The notes beneath the pieces were generated by a model, which searched no databases, had not been told where the DNA came from, and saw nothing but the letters and a program-made list of their open reading frames with translations. Positions 11,346 to 20,841 of a DNA stretch of 36,281 nt are shown here, in pieces; position 1 is the stretch's first letter; the number at the start of each line of letters is the position of its first letter. This stretch comes from Rhizoclosmatium globosum (taxonomy: Eukaryota > Chytridiomycota > Chytridiomycetes > Chytridiales > Chytriomycetaceae), in the NCBI GenBank assembly GCA_002104985.1, contig MCGO01000307.1, positions 1 to 36,281 of the forward strand, in the 5' to 3' direction. Made by a program: the position numbers and the translations under genes.

Positions 11346-11635
11346 TGCAGATTGATATGGCTTAAGTTGAAGGTGTGTTTGTTGGTTTTGGAGTCTTGCT
11401 CTTTTCAAGGATGTGTTCAGCCCCAATATTTGAGGCTGTGGCGCGCTCAAGATGGAATAACATAATTCTCAAAGTTTGGTTATGAATCTAAACATGTTAC
11501 TTATCTTGAGAATGGAAAGAATGTGCCTCTAAAATTGAGGCTATGTATATTCTGATATACTCAAAAACAAAACAATAAACATAGCATATAGTTGATTTTA
11601 TTTTTTCGAACTCCGTTGAACTTCTGTCGCTCTGT
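11346..11635. other. Gap between F-box/LRR copies 1 and 2, with a coding relic
   Basis: The copy 1 side (11346-11450) is an open reading-frame relic of the coiled-coil N-terminus seen intact in copy 2. The rest is AT-rich. Any promoter of copy 1 must lie here. I see no other gene. Confidence 0.45.
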
Positions 11636-12917
11636 TCATTCCAAGTCCTGGCTGGTGACTGTAATATCAGCGGGAAATATCATTCCCGGATTCTTATTAA
11701 AATTATAACCGAACCATGTTCGAACTTCCCGCGGTACATGGCCGATAATCATGTTGGAACTAAGGTCAACAAAGGCGTTTTGCCCTAGCTGTGGAGGAAT
11801 CGGTCCTGTCAGCATATTTCCTTGTAGTTTCATGCACAACAATTCGGGCAAGTGACCTAGTTCAGTCGGGACAACGCCAGTCAACTTGTTGTTCCTAAAA
11901 TTCAACCATCGAAGGTTGGACAGATTTCCCAATGACGATGGAATTGGTCCCTCCAATTGATTACAATTCAAAAATAGCTCACTCATCTCCGTGAGACTTC
12001 CAATTTCATCCGGAATCTGTCCCGAGAGTCTGCAATTGCTTAATTCCAAGAACAACAGTTTTTTCAGCAAGCACAGTTCCGGCGGAATCCTCCCAATGAG
12101 TCCAGGATTCTCGGCGAGGTTAATACTTTGTAGTGATAGTAATCGACCGATTTCCGGCGGAATCTCGCCAGTGACTCCACGAAGTGCCAAACAGACAAGA
12201 GAAGAAAGAGAGCAAAGCGCCACAGGAATAGGTACACGAGGCAAATAATACTTCCACGTCCAATATACTTGTCTATACTTCATCATTTTTGACGCTGCAA
12301 ACACATGTTGGAATTCTGCTGGTGCCTGCAGAAAAACCGCTTCCATTATAGTCAGCCCCTTCTTCTTCACATCACAAGGAAAGAGATTTAGTTTGTGATC
12401 GACGCCACCAATATTGCCATCATTGTCGGAGTCAGAATCAGAATCAGAATCGGATTCGGATTCGATTTCGATATCAAAATGGATGATGCGTTGTTTTCTG
12501 CGAAAGTCAGCTTTGGGTACTCTCGCCAGACAATATGCAGCGAAGTGTTTCGTTTCAAGAACTTGTTTGAATCTGTGTGAGGCGACGGTATCTGAATACT
12601 TTGGTTGGTGTGATCCACGAAAACAGTTGAACGAGTAGTTCGTCTGGCAACTCATTCAACTGGGTATAAAACTTGCGCATCGGTTTCTCTAATAGATTGA
12701 TACTGTTTGAAAGACTACTGATGGAGTTTTGAAGATGCGTTTGTTGCTGTTGAAGGCGTGCTTGTTGTGTTTGGTTGTCTGAACGGTCAGCGTTGTATAC
12801 GGAAAGGACTTCCGAAAGTTGTCTTTGTTGTGCTGCAGATTGCGTTTGTAAATCAGACAGCTGAGTTTGCATCGTTGAGAGGATGGTGAAGATGTCGGCG
12901 ATATGTTTGGGTGTCAT
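11636..12917 (-). CDS. F-box/LRR protein, copy 2, frame broken by a 2-nt deletion
   Basis: Frame 1 (12917 to about 12583) encodes an N-terminal coiled coil rich in Gln (QTQSAAQQRQLSEVL, RLQQQQTHLQNSISSL) and the F-box-like LNELPDELLVQLFSWI, ending YRRLTQ. The next frame continues SHRFKQVLETKHFAAYCLA, then an acidic SDSDSDSDSD run, LRRs such as LLFLELSNCRLSGQIPDEIG, and the cap YNFNKNPGMIFPADI. In copy 1 the same join reads YRRLSHRFKRILE without interruption. Copy 2 reads CGCC-TCACAC where copy 1 has CGTTTATCACAT, so two bases are missing near 12578-12583. Restored, it would be about 427 residues, the longest and most complete member. As written, translation from 12917 stops after 120 codons, leaving coiled coil and F-box without LRRs. 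Confidence 0.7.
12428..12465. repeat. Hexanucleotide-like repeat encoding Ser/Asp run
   Basis: Imperfect TCAGAA/TCGGAT units on the + strand encode the SDSDSD stretch of copy 2 on the minus strand. Copy 1 has a shorter related run (ESESDSDDD), so length differs between paralogs, as expected from slippage. Confidence 0.6.
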
Positions 12918-13318
12918 TTTATTATTAATTTTTTTTCTGGGATATCCTTGTCAAATATCAGTGCCGGATTCATCTCAAAATTATATTTTTCCCTCCACGT
13001 TAGGACTTCACGAGGAACTCGGCCGGTCAGCTGATTGTTTTCCAAATTCACGTAGCAGCCATTTTGCCCAAGTTGTGAAGGAATGAATCCTGTCATCTAT
13101 TTCCCTCATTGCATATAACGCAACTGTGGTAAGAACCCCAATTCTGCAGGAATCGCTCCAGTAAGAGAGTTGCCATACAGCTGCAGGCATACAAGCTTTA
13201 ACAAATTTCCCACAGATACTGGTATCGAACCATTCAATTGATTGTCAACTTGAATACTCGACAAAATGGAGAGGATCTCCGGTAAGTACCCTTCTTGGTT
13301 GGATGTGTTTTTGGTCAT
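12914..13318 (-). pseudogene. F-box/LRR copy 3, internally deleted with two in-frame stops
   Basis: One frame of 135 codons runs from ATG 13318 to TGA 12914-12916. It begins MTKNTSNQEG ... ILSILSSIQ, resembling the copy 2 start (MTPKHIADIFTILSTMQ). It then jumps straight into LRRs (NQLNGSIPVSVGNLLKL, GNSLTGAIPAELGFLPQL), so most of the coiled coil, the F-box, the acidic run and the first LRRs are missing. Two in-frame stops, TGA (13106-13108) and TAG (13097-13099), fall in the conserved LQGNMLTG stretch and align without gaps to copies 1 and 2. The rest reads TGFIPSQLGQN and EKYNFEMNPALIF, the family cap. Its final TGA overlaps the ATG of copy 2 as ATGA (12914-12917). Confidence 0.75.
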
Positions 13319-13678
13319 GTCTGAATCAGAATCAGGGTGACAGCCTTAAAGTTCTTTACTACCACAAACGTCTCTCCAGGAACTTATTATAATCAAAAGG
13401 GGCTTGAATTCGATGCAAAAGTGGCCGACAGCTTAATACAACTATTTTTATCATACTTTGGGCAAAACAACGACTGTGCGAAATTAATTTCACAACAGTA
13501 GTTTTGAATTACTGTCGTCAAATCTACGATTTATAGATGTGAAAGTATGGGATTACCAATCAAATTTTTTTCTCCTCAATTGAGTCGAACCCCTCCGTTG
13601 CATAAAATGTAACATGGTTTTTATTGCATCGATGGCCGCCATTCCATCCGAAATTTTCAGATACAAAATACAATAGAA
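13319..13678. other. 360-bp gap between F-box/LRR copy 3 and VPS27
   Basis: AT-rich, with no coding signal I trust on either strand. Just upstream of copy 3, minus-strand bases read an in-frame DSDSD that could be a remnant of the family's acidic run, with a stop a few codons further up. An imperfect palindrome of about 9-bp arms sits at 13495-13515. The VPS27 3' UTR must begin at its lower-strand end. Confidence 0.4.
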
Positions 13679-16145
13679 TCAAAACTCAATTAGAGGGGCT
13701 TCTTGCACGGGAGACGGCGTCGGAGCAACATGTTGAGGTTGCAAATGTTGTTGTTGCTGATATCCACCAAAAGCTTGAGGCTGATTAGCGGTAGGAGGAG
13801 GGGCAGAAGTCACATAAGTATATTGAGGATCTTGAGGAGGCTGTTGGGCGTGTTGTTGTGGAGTGGCAACGGGAGGTTGCGGTTGTTCCAGAGGAGCTGG
13901 AGCAAACTGGAGCCCCTGAAGCGATTCAAGTGCAGCAGGTTGTTTAGGCGGAGATGGCTGAGGGGCAGGTTGTTGTGATTGTGGTTGAAGTGGTTGCTGT
14001 TGAGGGGCGTAACCGGCAGGTACAGGAGCTTGCTGTTGAGGTGCGTAGCCAGTCGAAGCAGGGACCTGCTGTGGAGCGTACCCACTTGGTGGAGCTGTTT
14101 GATATTGCTGTTGTTGGTATTGTTCTGATGGTGGTGGGGCTATTTGCTGTTGATTTGGTGGATACTGCTGATAATTTGGGTCTTGAGGAGGTGCTGCATA
14201 TTCGTGAGTTGGAGGGGGTTGAGCATACTGTTGTTGTTGTTGAGGTGGCGGTGCATAGCTCTCTGGACCGTATCCCGGAGCCCAGCTTTGTTGCGGAGGT
14301 GGGGCTTGGTAGCCGTTTTGTGGAGCTGCATATTGTTGAGGAGCCGGGCCGCCAACAGGTCCATAGTAGCCTGCTTGTGGAGGAGCACCCCAATATTGTT
14401 GTTGAGGTGCTTGCGCCATTCCATAACCCATATTGCGAGCATTCAGTCGCTCCTGAAGCATCCGATCATACATTTGAAGAGAATCGGACACTTTTTCGTT
14501 AATTTCCATCGATTTTCGATACTTTGTGACGGCATCATCCAAAGACCAGGTCAGCTTTGGCTGCAAGGCAAACAGCTGACCATACAATGCCTAAACCAAG
14601 GTTGATAAGTTGACACTTCCCATAAAAAAAGGAGCCGTACCGAAATCTGGCTGTGCGACATAACTCCAATTCCTCGTTGTTGTACATCTGCTTCCATTCG
14701 CTCAACCAAATCCGCGAAAAGCTTCAAGTTGTCCAATTCAATGCGAGATAGCTCGTTTGGATTTGGAGCAGGTGTTGTCACGGAAGGGCTCCCGGGAGTA
14801 GGAATGCTGCCTTGTGTCTCATACCCTCCAAATCCAGCAAACGTGCTTCCACCAGTGCCCCCGGAAGTTGAAGGATAATTGATTCCAGATTTGCTGTTCT
14901 CAGCGATTTTCAGATCCCTCAAAGAAGCTTCAATGGCTGCTTTCAAATCTTCGTCCTCTTCCTCATCATAAACAGGTTTCTTGATAGGAGCAGGAGTGCT
15001 CTTCTTAACTGGGGTAGATTGAGCTAAAGACGCAGCAATTGCACGCTCCAAGTCTTCTTCTTCCTTCAAAGCAGCAGCATCTAAAACGTGTCGTCCTGTA
15101 GCCACGGGAGCACTGTAAGGCGAAGATGTTGCACCAGCAGCTTTTGCGACCAATTTCAAATGACATCCATCACAGACACGAACAGGATCTGTAATTCCTA
15201 GGTGGGGAAGTGGGGCCACTTTTGAAGAGCACGAATGGCAGAACGTCTGACCACAATTTCGACAGTGATGTTTTCGAGTAAACGTCGTAAACTGAGTTCT
15301 GCAGCGCATGCAGACGTCACTATCGGACCATTCAGGTGCCTACGTTAAGAATTAGCCCCACGAACGAACTTTTTTGAAAAACGTACAGTAGTTGTGTCAA
15401 CCATGATCGTCGATACTTCTGCTTTTTCAACTGGTGGGAATGGGACACCTTTTGTTGGAAATTAGAATCATGAACTGCAACAACCAAGAAATATCATACC
15501 TTCACGTTTAAGAGTTTCATAAACTTCACATGCATATGAAAGTTCGGGCTTTCCTTTAAAAGACAGACCCCAATTTTGAATCAAAGCTAACGCAGCTTTT
15601 CGTACAGCCAAGTCAGTTAGCTGCAAGGAGCCACCAAGTCCAACTAAGGTATCCATAAAGTCTTTTGAGGCCACTTCGACCAAGAAATGATTTCCACTAT
15701 TCTTAGCGCAAGTATCAACGAGCTGGTTCAGAACAGTAGTTAGTTGTGAGGTGGAGGTTGTTGCTTGGCCCACGATCCGTCACCCAGACACGCACCTTAA
15801 TCGCCAAGACCTGCACGTTTGGATTCTTGAATAAGAGCCTTCGTTTGATTGAGGCGACTGCGTACTTTGCCGGTGTTTGCTTTGACTTGATTTTATCGGC
15901 AATGTCGAGGTTCACGAACATGTCCTCCGTGCCAATTGGAAGGTTCTCTGACGTTGCTTTTTCTGCAGAGCCAGTCAGTTTGATTGGATGTTTGAAGGAT
16001 GCGGAAGTGGCGTGGGTTGGATGCAGCGAAGAATGCATTGAAACCTCAGTGACCAAGGCACCTTCTCACGCCTGGAACAGTGTACTAGCTGTTAAGACTT
16101 ACCGACGAGGTCATCGAAGGGGTTGGATCCGAAAAACAGAGACAT
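13679..16145 (-). CDS. VPS27: VPS27/HRS, ESCRT-0 subunit
   Basis: Endosomal sorting protein that gathers ubiquitinated cargo and recruits ESCRT-I. Six exons: 16145-16103, 15962-15796, 15722-15500, 15448-15387, 15339-14641, 14590-13679; 701 residues. Domains in order: VHS (MSLFFGSNPFDDLVEKATS, KNPNVQVLAIKLVDTCAKN, HFLVEVASKDFMDTLV); FYVE (DVCMRCRTQF, FTRKHHCRNCG, SCSSKVAPLP, VRVCDGC), with the R(K/R)HHCR PI3P-binding motif; two UIMs (EEDLERAIAASLAQS and DEDLKAAIEASLRDL); a GAT-like helical region for Hse1 binding (ELDNLKLFADLVERMEADVQ); and a long Pro/Gln tail. The protein ends APLIEF, a clathrin-box-like terminus as in yeast Vps27. The first exon is only 43 nt, and its splice restores LVEKATSENLP exactly. 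It starts 97 bp from the divergent DM10 gene. Confidence 0.93.
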
Positions 16146-16242
16146 TCCTTTTCGAGTTCTTTGGAGTAGAGATTTTTTTGGGATACCCCGAAAAGAGAAT
16201 CTCTATTGCAAATCCAGTTTCGTGTCAATCGCAAGAGCTACG

Positions 16243-18141
16243 ATGCACGACAAGAAGAACGAAGTCGCGAAGGAATTGCTCAATAAGCTCCCTTTTCTTC
16301 CAGGTCATACTTTTGATTTCAAGAAGTTGGCAAGTTATCATAAGTATGGAATATTGGCAACTAATGTTGAAGTAGGAGCTTCCGAACCACAGAAAATCTC
16401 ACGCATTTGATTTCTGTAACACTGTCTCTGTGTTTGCTGGCGAGAAACCAGGAATTGGTGAGTATAACATGGCTTTCGATTTTAAAAGTTGTTGATGAGG
16501 AAACAGGTGGAAAGAGTCTCCCTGGTCAAGACGAAGCAAAAATAGCCACATCAGTTGAGAAATATCCTCATAGTAACGCTCTAGGAGAGTGTGTTCCAGC
16601 CTGGCTGGCGTTTGACCGAAAAGTACAGCATCGCAACTCCCAACAAGATTTACAACGACTAACCGTATATTACACCAGGTCCTTAGATTTTACGCATATT
16701 TTCAAGAGGCTGTTCATGAAAAACGCGAGGAGCAATACAGAATCAGAAAGTATGTTCTTGTGGTTAAACATAATCTTAAATGACGTTAATATTCAGGTGT
16801 AACATTTACTTCTACCTCGAAGACGATACAATTCATGTAAGCGAACCAAAATACGCCAATAGCGGTATTCCACAGGGTAAGCTTTTTCCATGAAGCTTCA
16901 ATAACATTTGCCAGGCACTCTTATCAGGAGACATAGAATTCCAATGAGCAGTTCTAACAAGTCACAGCACTACACTATTTCCGACCTAAACGTTGACAAG
17001 GAAGTCACGTTCTATGGTAGAACTTTCAAAATTGTTGGTTGTGACCACTTTACAAGGGTAGGCCACCAGTTTGAAATTATTTCATCTAACAACAAGCTGT
17101 AGGAATTTTTGACCAACATCAGTATCTCTGTTCCAGCAAGTGGGGAGTTCCCATCTGACCCATACCAAATCCAACGCGCAGAGCTCCTTTCTCGTCTCAA
17201 ACCAACCCGCCCCTACGTCAAAAACACAGCTCTCAAGCAGTTTCTTGAAAACGATCGCCGCGTTCTTCGTTTCTACTGTGTTTGGGACGACACTAACACA
17301 GTATTTGGTGATGTTCGCCACATGGTGGTCCACTACTACCTGAGCGACGACACCGTCGATATTCATGAAAGCATTCCCTCCAACAGCGGTCGTCCACCCA
17401 ACAGCATGTTCCTAAGACGTTGCCGCCTCCCAAAACACGCTACTCCAGGAACAAGCAGTTTATCACCAACCATTCCGGACGCCTACTACAGCGACAAGGA
17501 CTTTACTCTTGGTGCCGTGCTTCACTTGAACGGACGTCCGTTTGTGATTTGCGATTGCGATGAGTTTACAAAAGAATACTACCGCGAAAAATACGGCTTG
17601 GAAACTTTCGACCCTGTTCGTCCTGAGGATTATGAAGAGACTCCAATTGAAGATCCCGTGGAAGAGTTGGCTAAGCAAACGCGAGTGTGGTCTATGGTTC
17701 CTGACACTGCTAGCCATCCAGTCCACGAGGTGACCAAGAAAGCGTTCCAAAAAACGTATGATGGTCTGTTCTTGAGGTATTTGGCTGTCTTGAAGACGTC
17801 TAAACAAGTCGATTGCGACCGCAAATTTGTTATTTCACTTTACCTCGCGGACGACTCTGTTTCTGTATTTGAACCACATCAGAGAAACACGGGAATCAAG
17901 GGAGGAAAGTTCTTGGAAAAGAATAGAGTCAAGAAACCAGATGGAGTTTCCTTCTATGAGTCGGCTGACTTTTATATTGGTAACTTAAAAACTGTTGACA
18001 AAACGAAGCCTTATCATTATTCTTTAAGGCGCCGAGCTTACATTCCACAGCCACGTATTCATAATCAAGAGTGCCGATGAATATGCCTTGGTGTTCATGA
18101 GCCAACACCCCAACGAATTCCCAAACCACAACAAACATTAG
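16243..18141 (+). CDS. EFHC1/RIB72-like three-DM10 axonemal protein lacking an EF-hand
   Basis: DM10 proteins of the EFHC1/RIB72 type sit inside flagellar doublet microtubules. Eight exons: 16243-16343, 16393-16457, 16507-16622, 16679-16749, 16797-16876, 16915-17057, 17103-17979, 18029-18141; 521 residues. The start [11 protein letters not shown] matches EFHC1 LPFLPGTSF. DM10-1 reads [18 protein letters not shown] ... [16 protein letters not shown]10-2 [16 protein letters not shown] ... [17 protein letters not shown]10-3 [10 protein letters not shown] ... [18 protein letters not shown] ... [16 protein letters not shown]1 has an EF-hand region after DM10-3, but this protein stops about 20 residues after it, at [11 protein letters not shown]. 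Introns are 38-56 nt, and every splice was chosen to match EFHC1. The gene indicates a flagellated life stage. It is convergent with PUS7, 89 bp apart. Confidence 0.92.
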
Positions 18142-18230
18142 ATGTCTCGTCATTTCATTTTTCATAGTTTTTGGTCCCAATAATAACAGTATATTTCGTT
18201 GAGTACATTAAAAACATAAAAAGTGGATTC

Positions 18231-20616
18231 TCAAGCCGAATCCTCCAACGCCGCGCGCTCAGCATCTGTCTCAACCTTGGACTTATTCGACATGACAGAC
18301 TGGAATCCAGCCCCTGTGTCAGACCGTAAGATTTCTCTCAGAGCCATAGTTGCATATGAACTAGTTTCAAGCGTGAAGGACACAATGACACCAAGGCGCT
18401 TTCCATCTTTTACAGATAATGTGTTAAATACGTGAAACAAAAGGTTTAAAAACAACAAACCTGGAACAGACACAGGTTCAGGAGCTCCATTGATACGATC
18501 CAAGTCGGTCATTGAAAGCGGAAAGTTGGGGTCATCATATCGCAATGACTTCCATGAAACATTCTTTGGCTTGATGATGACACGCCTATAGTCTCCAGTC
18601 AACGAAGTTTCCCTCTGCTTTCTCTTCATATCATGTGGATCCAATCCATATTTAGCCATAAACGATTTGTAAAACTCTCCAATCTCGTTGGTGGGGTATT
18701 TGACTGCATGGCCGGGTAAAGGCAACACGAGATCTTCAATACTTTTGGTAGCTGCTTGTTCATCCGTTTCGACAAGTTCCACTTCAATCATACGGCCCTG
18801 TCGGTGTTCTTCGATGGCTGTAATTTCAGCGGCTTCTGCATCGCCGGTATCTTCTGGAGTTACTTTGGAAGCGTTGGATTGGGCGAGAGGGTTGAACTTT
18901 GCAACCAAGTCGCCTTTCACGACTTTGTTTCCGTACAAGCGGATGCGCTCAGAGGCAGCATGGTTCCAGACGAAACTTTGGACAGCATGAAGGTACATTA
19001 ACCGCAGATTTCTTGGAATCTATTTTGAGAGAAACCCTTGTTTGAGTGCATGGATACCAACACCAAATCAAAACTTACAGCTTGAAGAGCTCCGTAATAA
19101 TCATCTGATCTCTTGCTTTTTTGCATTGCAGTTAAAATCGCACGTTCTGCGATACATGATCGAGGGAAAACTTTCAAGCACTCCTTGTAATCGCGTTTTT
19201 CCATCCACAAGTTTCTTGCCGCCACAAAGTCTGGCTTTTCATCGCCTTTAGGCATCATAATAATATCAACGGCAGTCTCCCAAGAAGACGCAAGCATCGC
19301 CAATCCAACTTGGTGGGTAGAAATATTTCGGGTTCCGAATCGTTGCATTCCATAGTAATTGATGAATCCGGATTCAGCAAGAGATGTAAGCGAGGTTTCA
19401 AGGATCTTTGGGATGTCCGTTTCGGTTTCGTGGTCAGTTGCCAAAGCTACATCACGTAAAGTGATCACGAATTCGTTTCCTGACAAGTCTCCGAGATTGA
19501 CTCTGTCTTTGACATATCTATGCATACAATATTAGTAACTATTTTCTCTCTATAGCAATCAACTCAACTTGAATCCCCCAATTTTGACACCAGGTCCCAA
19601 ATAAGCACCCTCCAATTTTGACTGATAAACACGGTATCCACTACATTTCTGCACAGTCACTCCACGTTTGTCCTTTGTTCCCGCAAATGTATAAGCCGTT
19701 GACAACGTTCCCGTCACACGAGCAAGTTGATTCAAACATTCCATCGTATCCTTGTTTTCTTTGTACAAAATAAACGACAAGTGCTCTCCAGGGCCAGACG
19801 CAGAAAAATCAGGACGAGGAAGAGATCGTTGGCCTTTTTTTCAAAAATTAACCAATCTGCGAAACAAAAATAGAACTCACGATCTCGATTCGTGAATGCG
19901 CGAACACAGATTCTCTGCGTGTTTCTCGAGTCGGTTGAAAGGCGCTCAAAAAAGTGTTTCTTGAAAAAGTCGTAGACTTTGACACGGTCCTCCTTAACAG
20001 CATACACTTTTGTCAGGAGTTCAGGCTCCTTCTTTTCCTCCTCTTCCTCCTCTTCCTTTTTGGCGTCTTTTCCATCACGGTTATTGTGGCCCTTCTTTCT
20101 CGCGAATTTCGGCGGCCCATTAACCAGTATTTCCTTCACTTTTTCAATAGCTGCGTCCTGCGCGTCGTCGTCAAAGAACGATTTCAATTCCGTCCACACA
20201 GATTCATCGATGGAGGCAATGTCGAATTTCTCTTTTGACGATGGTTTCTGTTGCGTTGCGGATGAGTCTTCGGCAGTCAGATGGAGCACATTTCCAGCGG
20301 GGTCAACTTCATTCACGAGGAAGTCTGTGAAGCTGGTCAAGGGCTGTTGTTAGTTTTGCTAGGGAGACTTAAGATGGCAGACTAACCGATGTTTGATGAT
20401 GGCAGTCAGACGGCCGGCAGTTTGAAGCGGGTTGAGGAAGGTTGAGATTCCAACGTCAGTTTCAAGGAGATAAGAGCGATCGGCTGGGACGCCGGAAAGG
20501 GCGAGAAGCTGCTCGACAGTGACGGTTGTCTTTGCCTTCTTCGCGGCGGCGTCGGTTGTGGCGTCATCGGCAGTTCGTTTTGTCGCAGACGAGGAGGCCG
20601 CGGCGGTGGTGCTCAT
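18231..20616 (-). CDS. PUS7: PUS7/TruD-family tRNA/mRNA pseudouridine synthase
   Basis: Isomerises U to pseudouridine, in yeast at U35 of tRNA-Tyr, U2 snRNA and mRNAs. Six exons: 20616-20387, 20332-19881, 19833-19569, 19517-19079, 19019-18461, 18406-18231; 706 residues. TruD motifs: AYTFAGTKDKRGVTVQKC, with the catalytic Asp in TKDKRG; NYYGMQRFGTRN; and the C-terminal core SSYATMALREILRSDTG. Flanking family text includes LSFILYKENKDTMECLNQLA, LGDLSGNEFVITLRD and IPRNLRLMYLHAVQSFVWN. The N-terminus is Ala/Lys-rich (ATKRTADDATTDAAAKKAK), a plausible nuclear signal, and an acidic insert EEEEEEEKKEPE lies before the catalytic half. ATG 20616 is the first in the frame. The 225 bp upstream are A-rich and I see no gene there. 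Confidence 0.93.
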
Positions 20617-20841
20617 TCGGTGTGGCTTCGTGAAAAGTGGTGGGATGAGTTGGTTCAACGTCTTTGGAAGCGGTGCACCCAAATCAACATAAAACAAAAA
20701 AGAAAAAGAGAATCTGCAAACTATTCTATGGATTCTATATTTCATAGCAAGACCTTCTATCAACTCTCAAACAAAAAACAAATAAAAATAGGGAAACACC
20801 ATCATCAAAAAAACAAAAACAACGCAACCTCATTCATCAAA

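Noticed and set aside
13495..13515. Imperfect palindrome as a terminator or transposon end
   Set aside because: Arms are about 9 bp with a mismatch, in AT-rich DNA, with no target-site duplication or transposase nearby.
13954..14605. Open frames of 150-180 codons on the + strand
   Set aside because: Complement of the Pro/Gln-rich VPS27 tail; composition (Val/Glu or Leu/Arg runs) is the mirror of CAG/CCN codons.
16458..16488. 31-nt intron in the DM10 gene
   Set aside because: It keeps frame, but the later acceptor at 16506 gives a 49-nt intron and restores GIGGK, which matches EFHC1 GIGGD.
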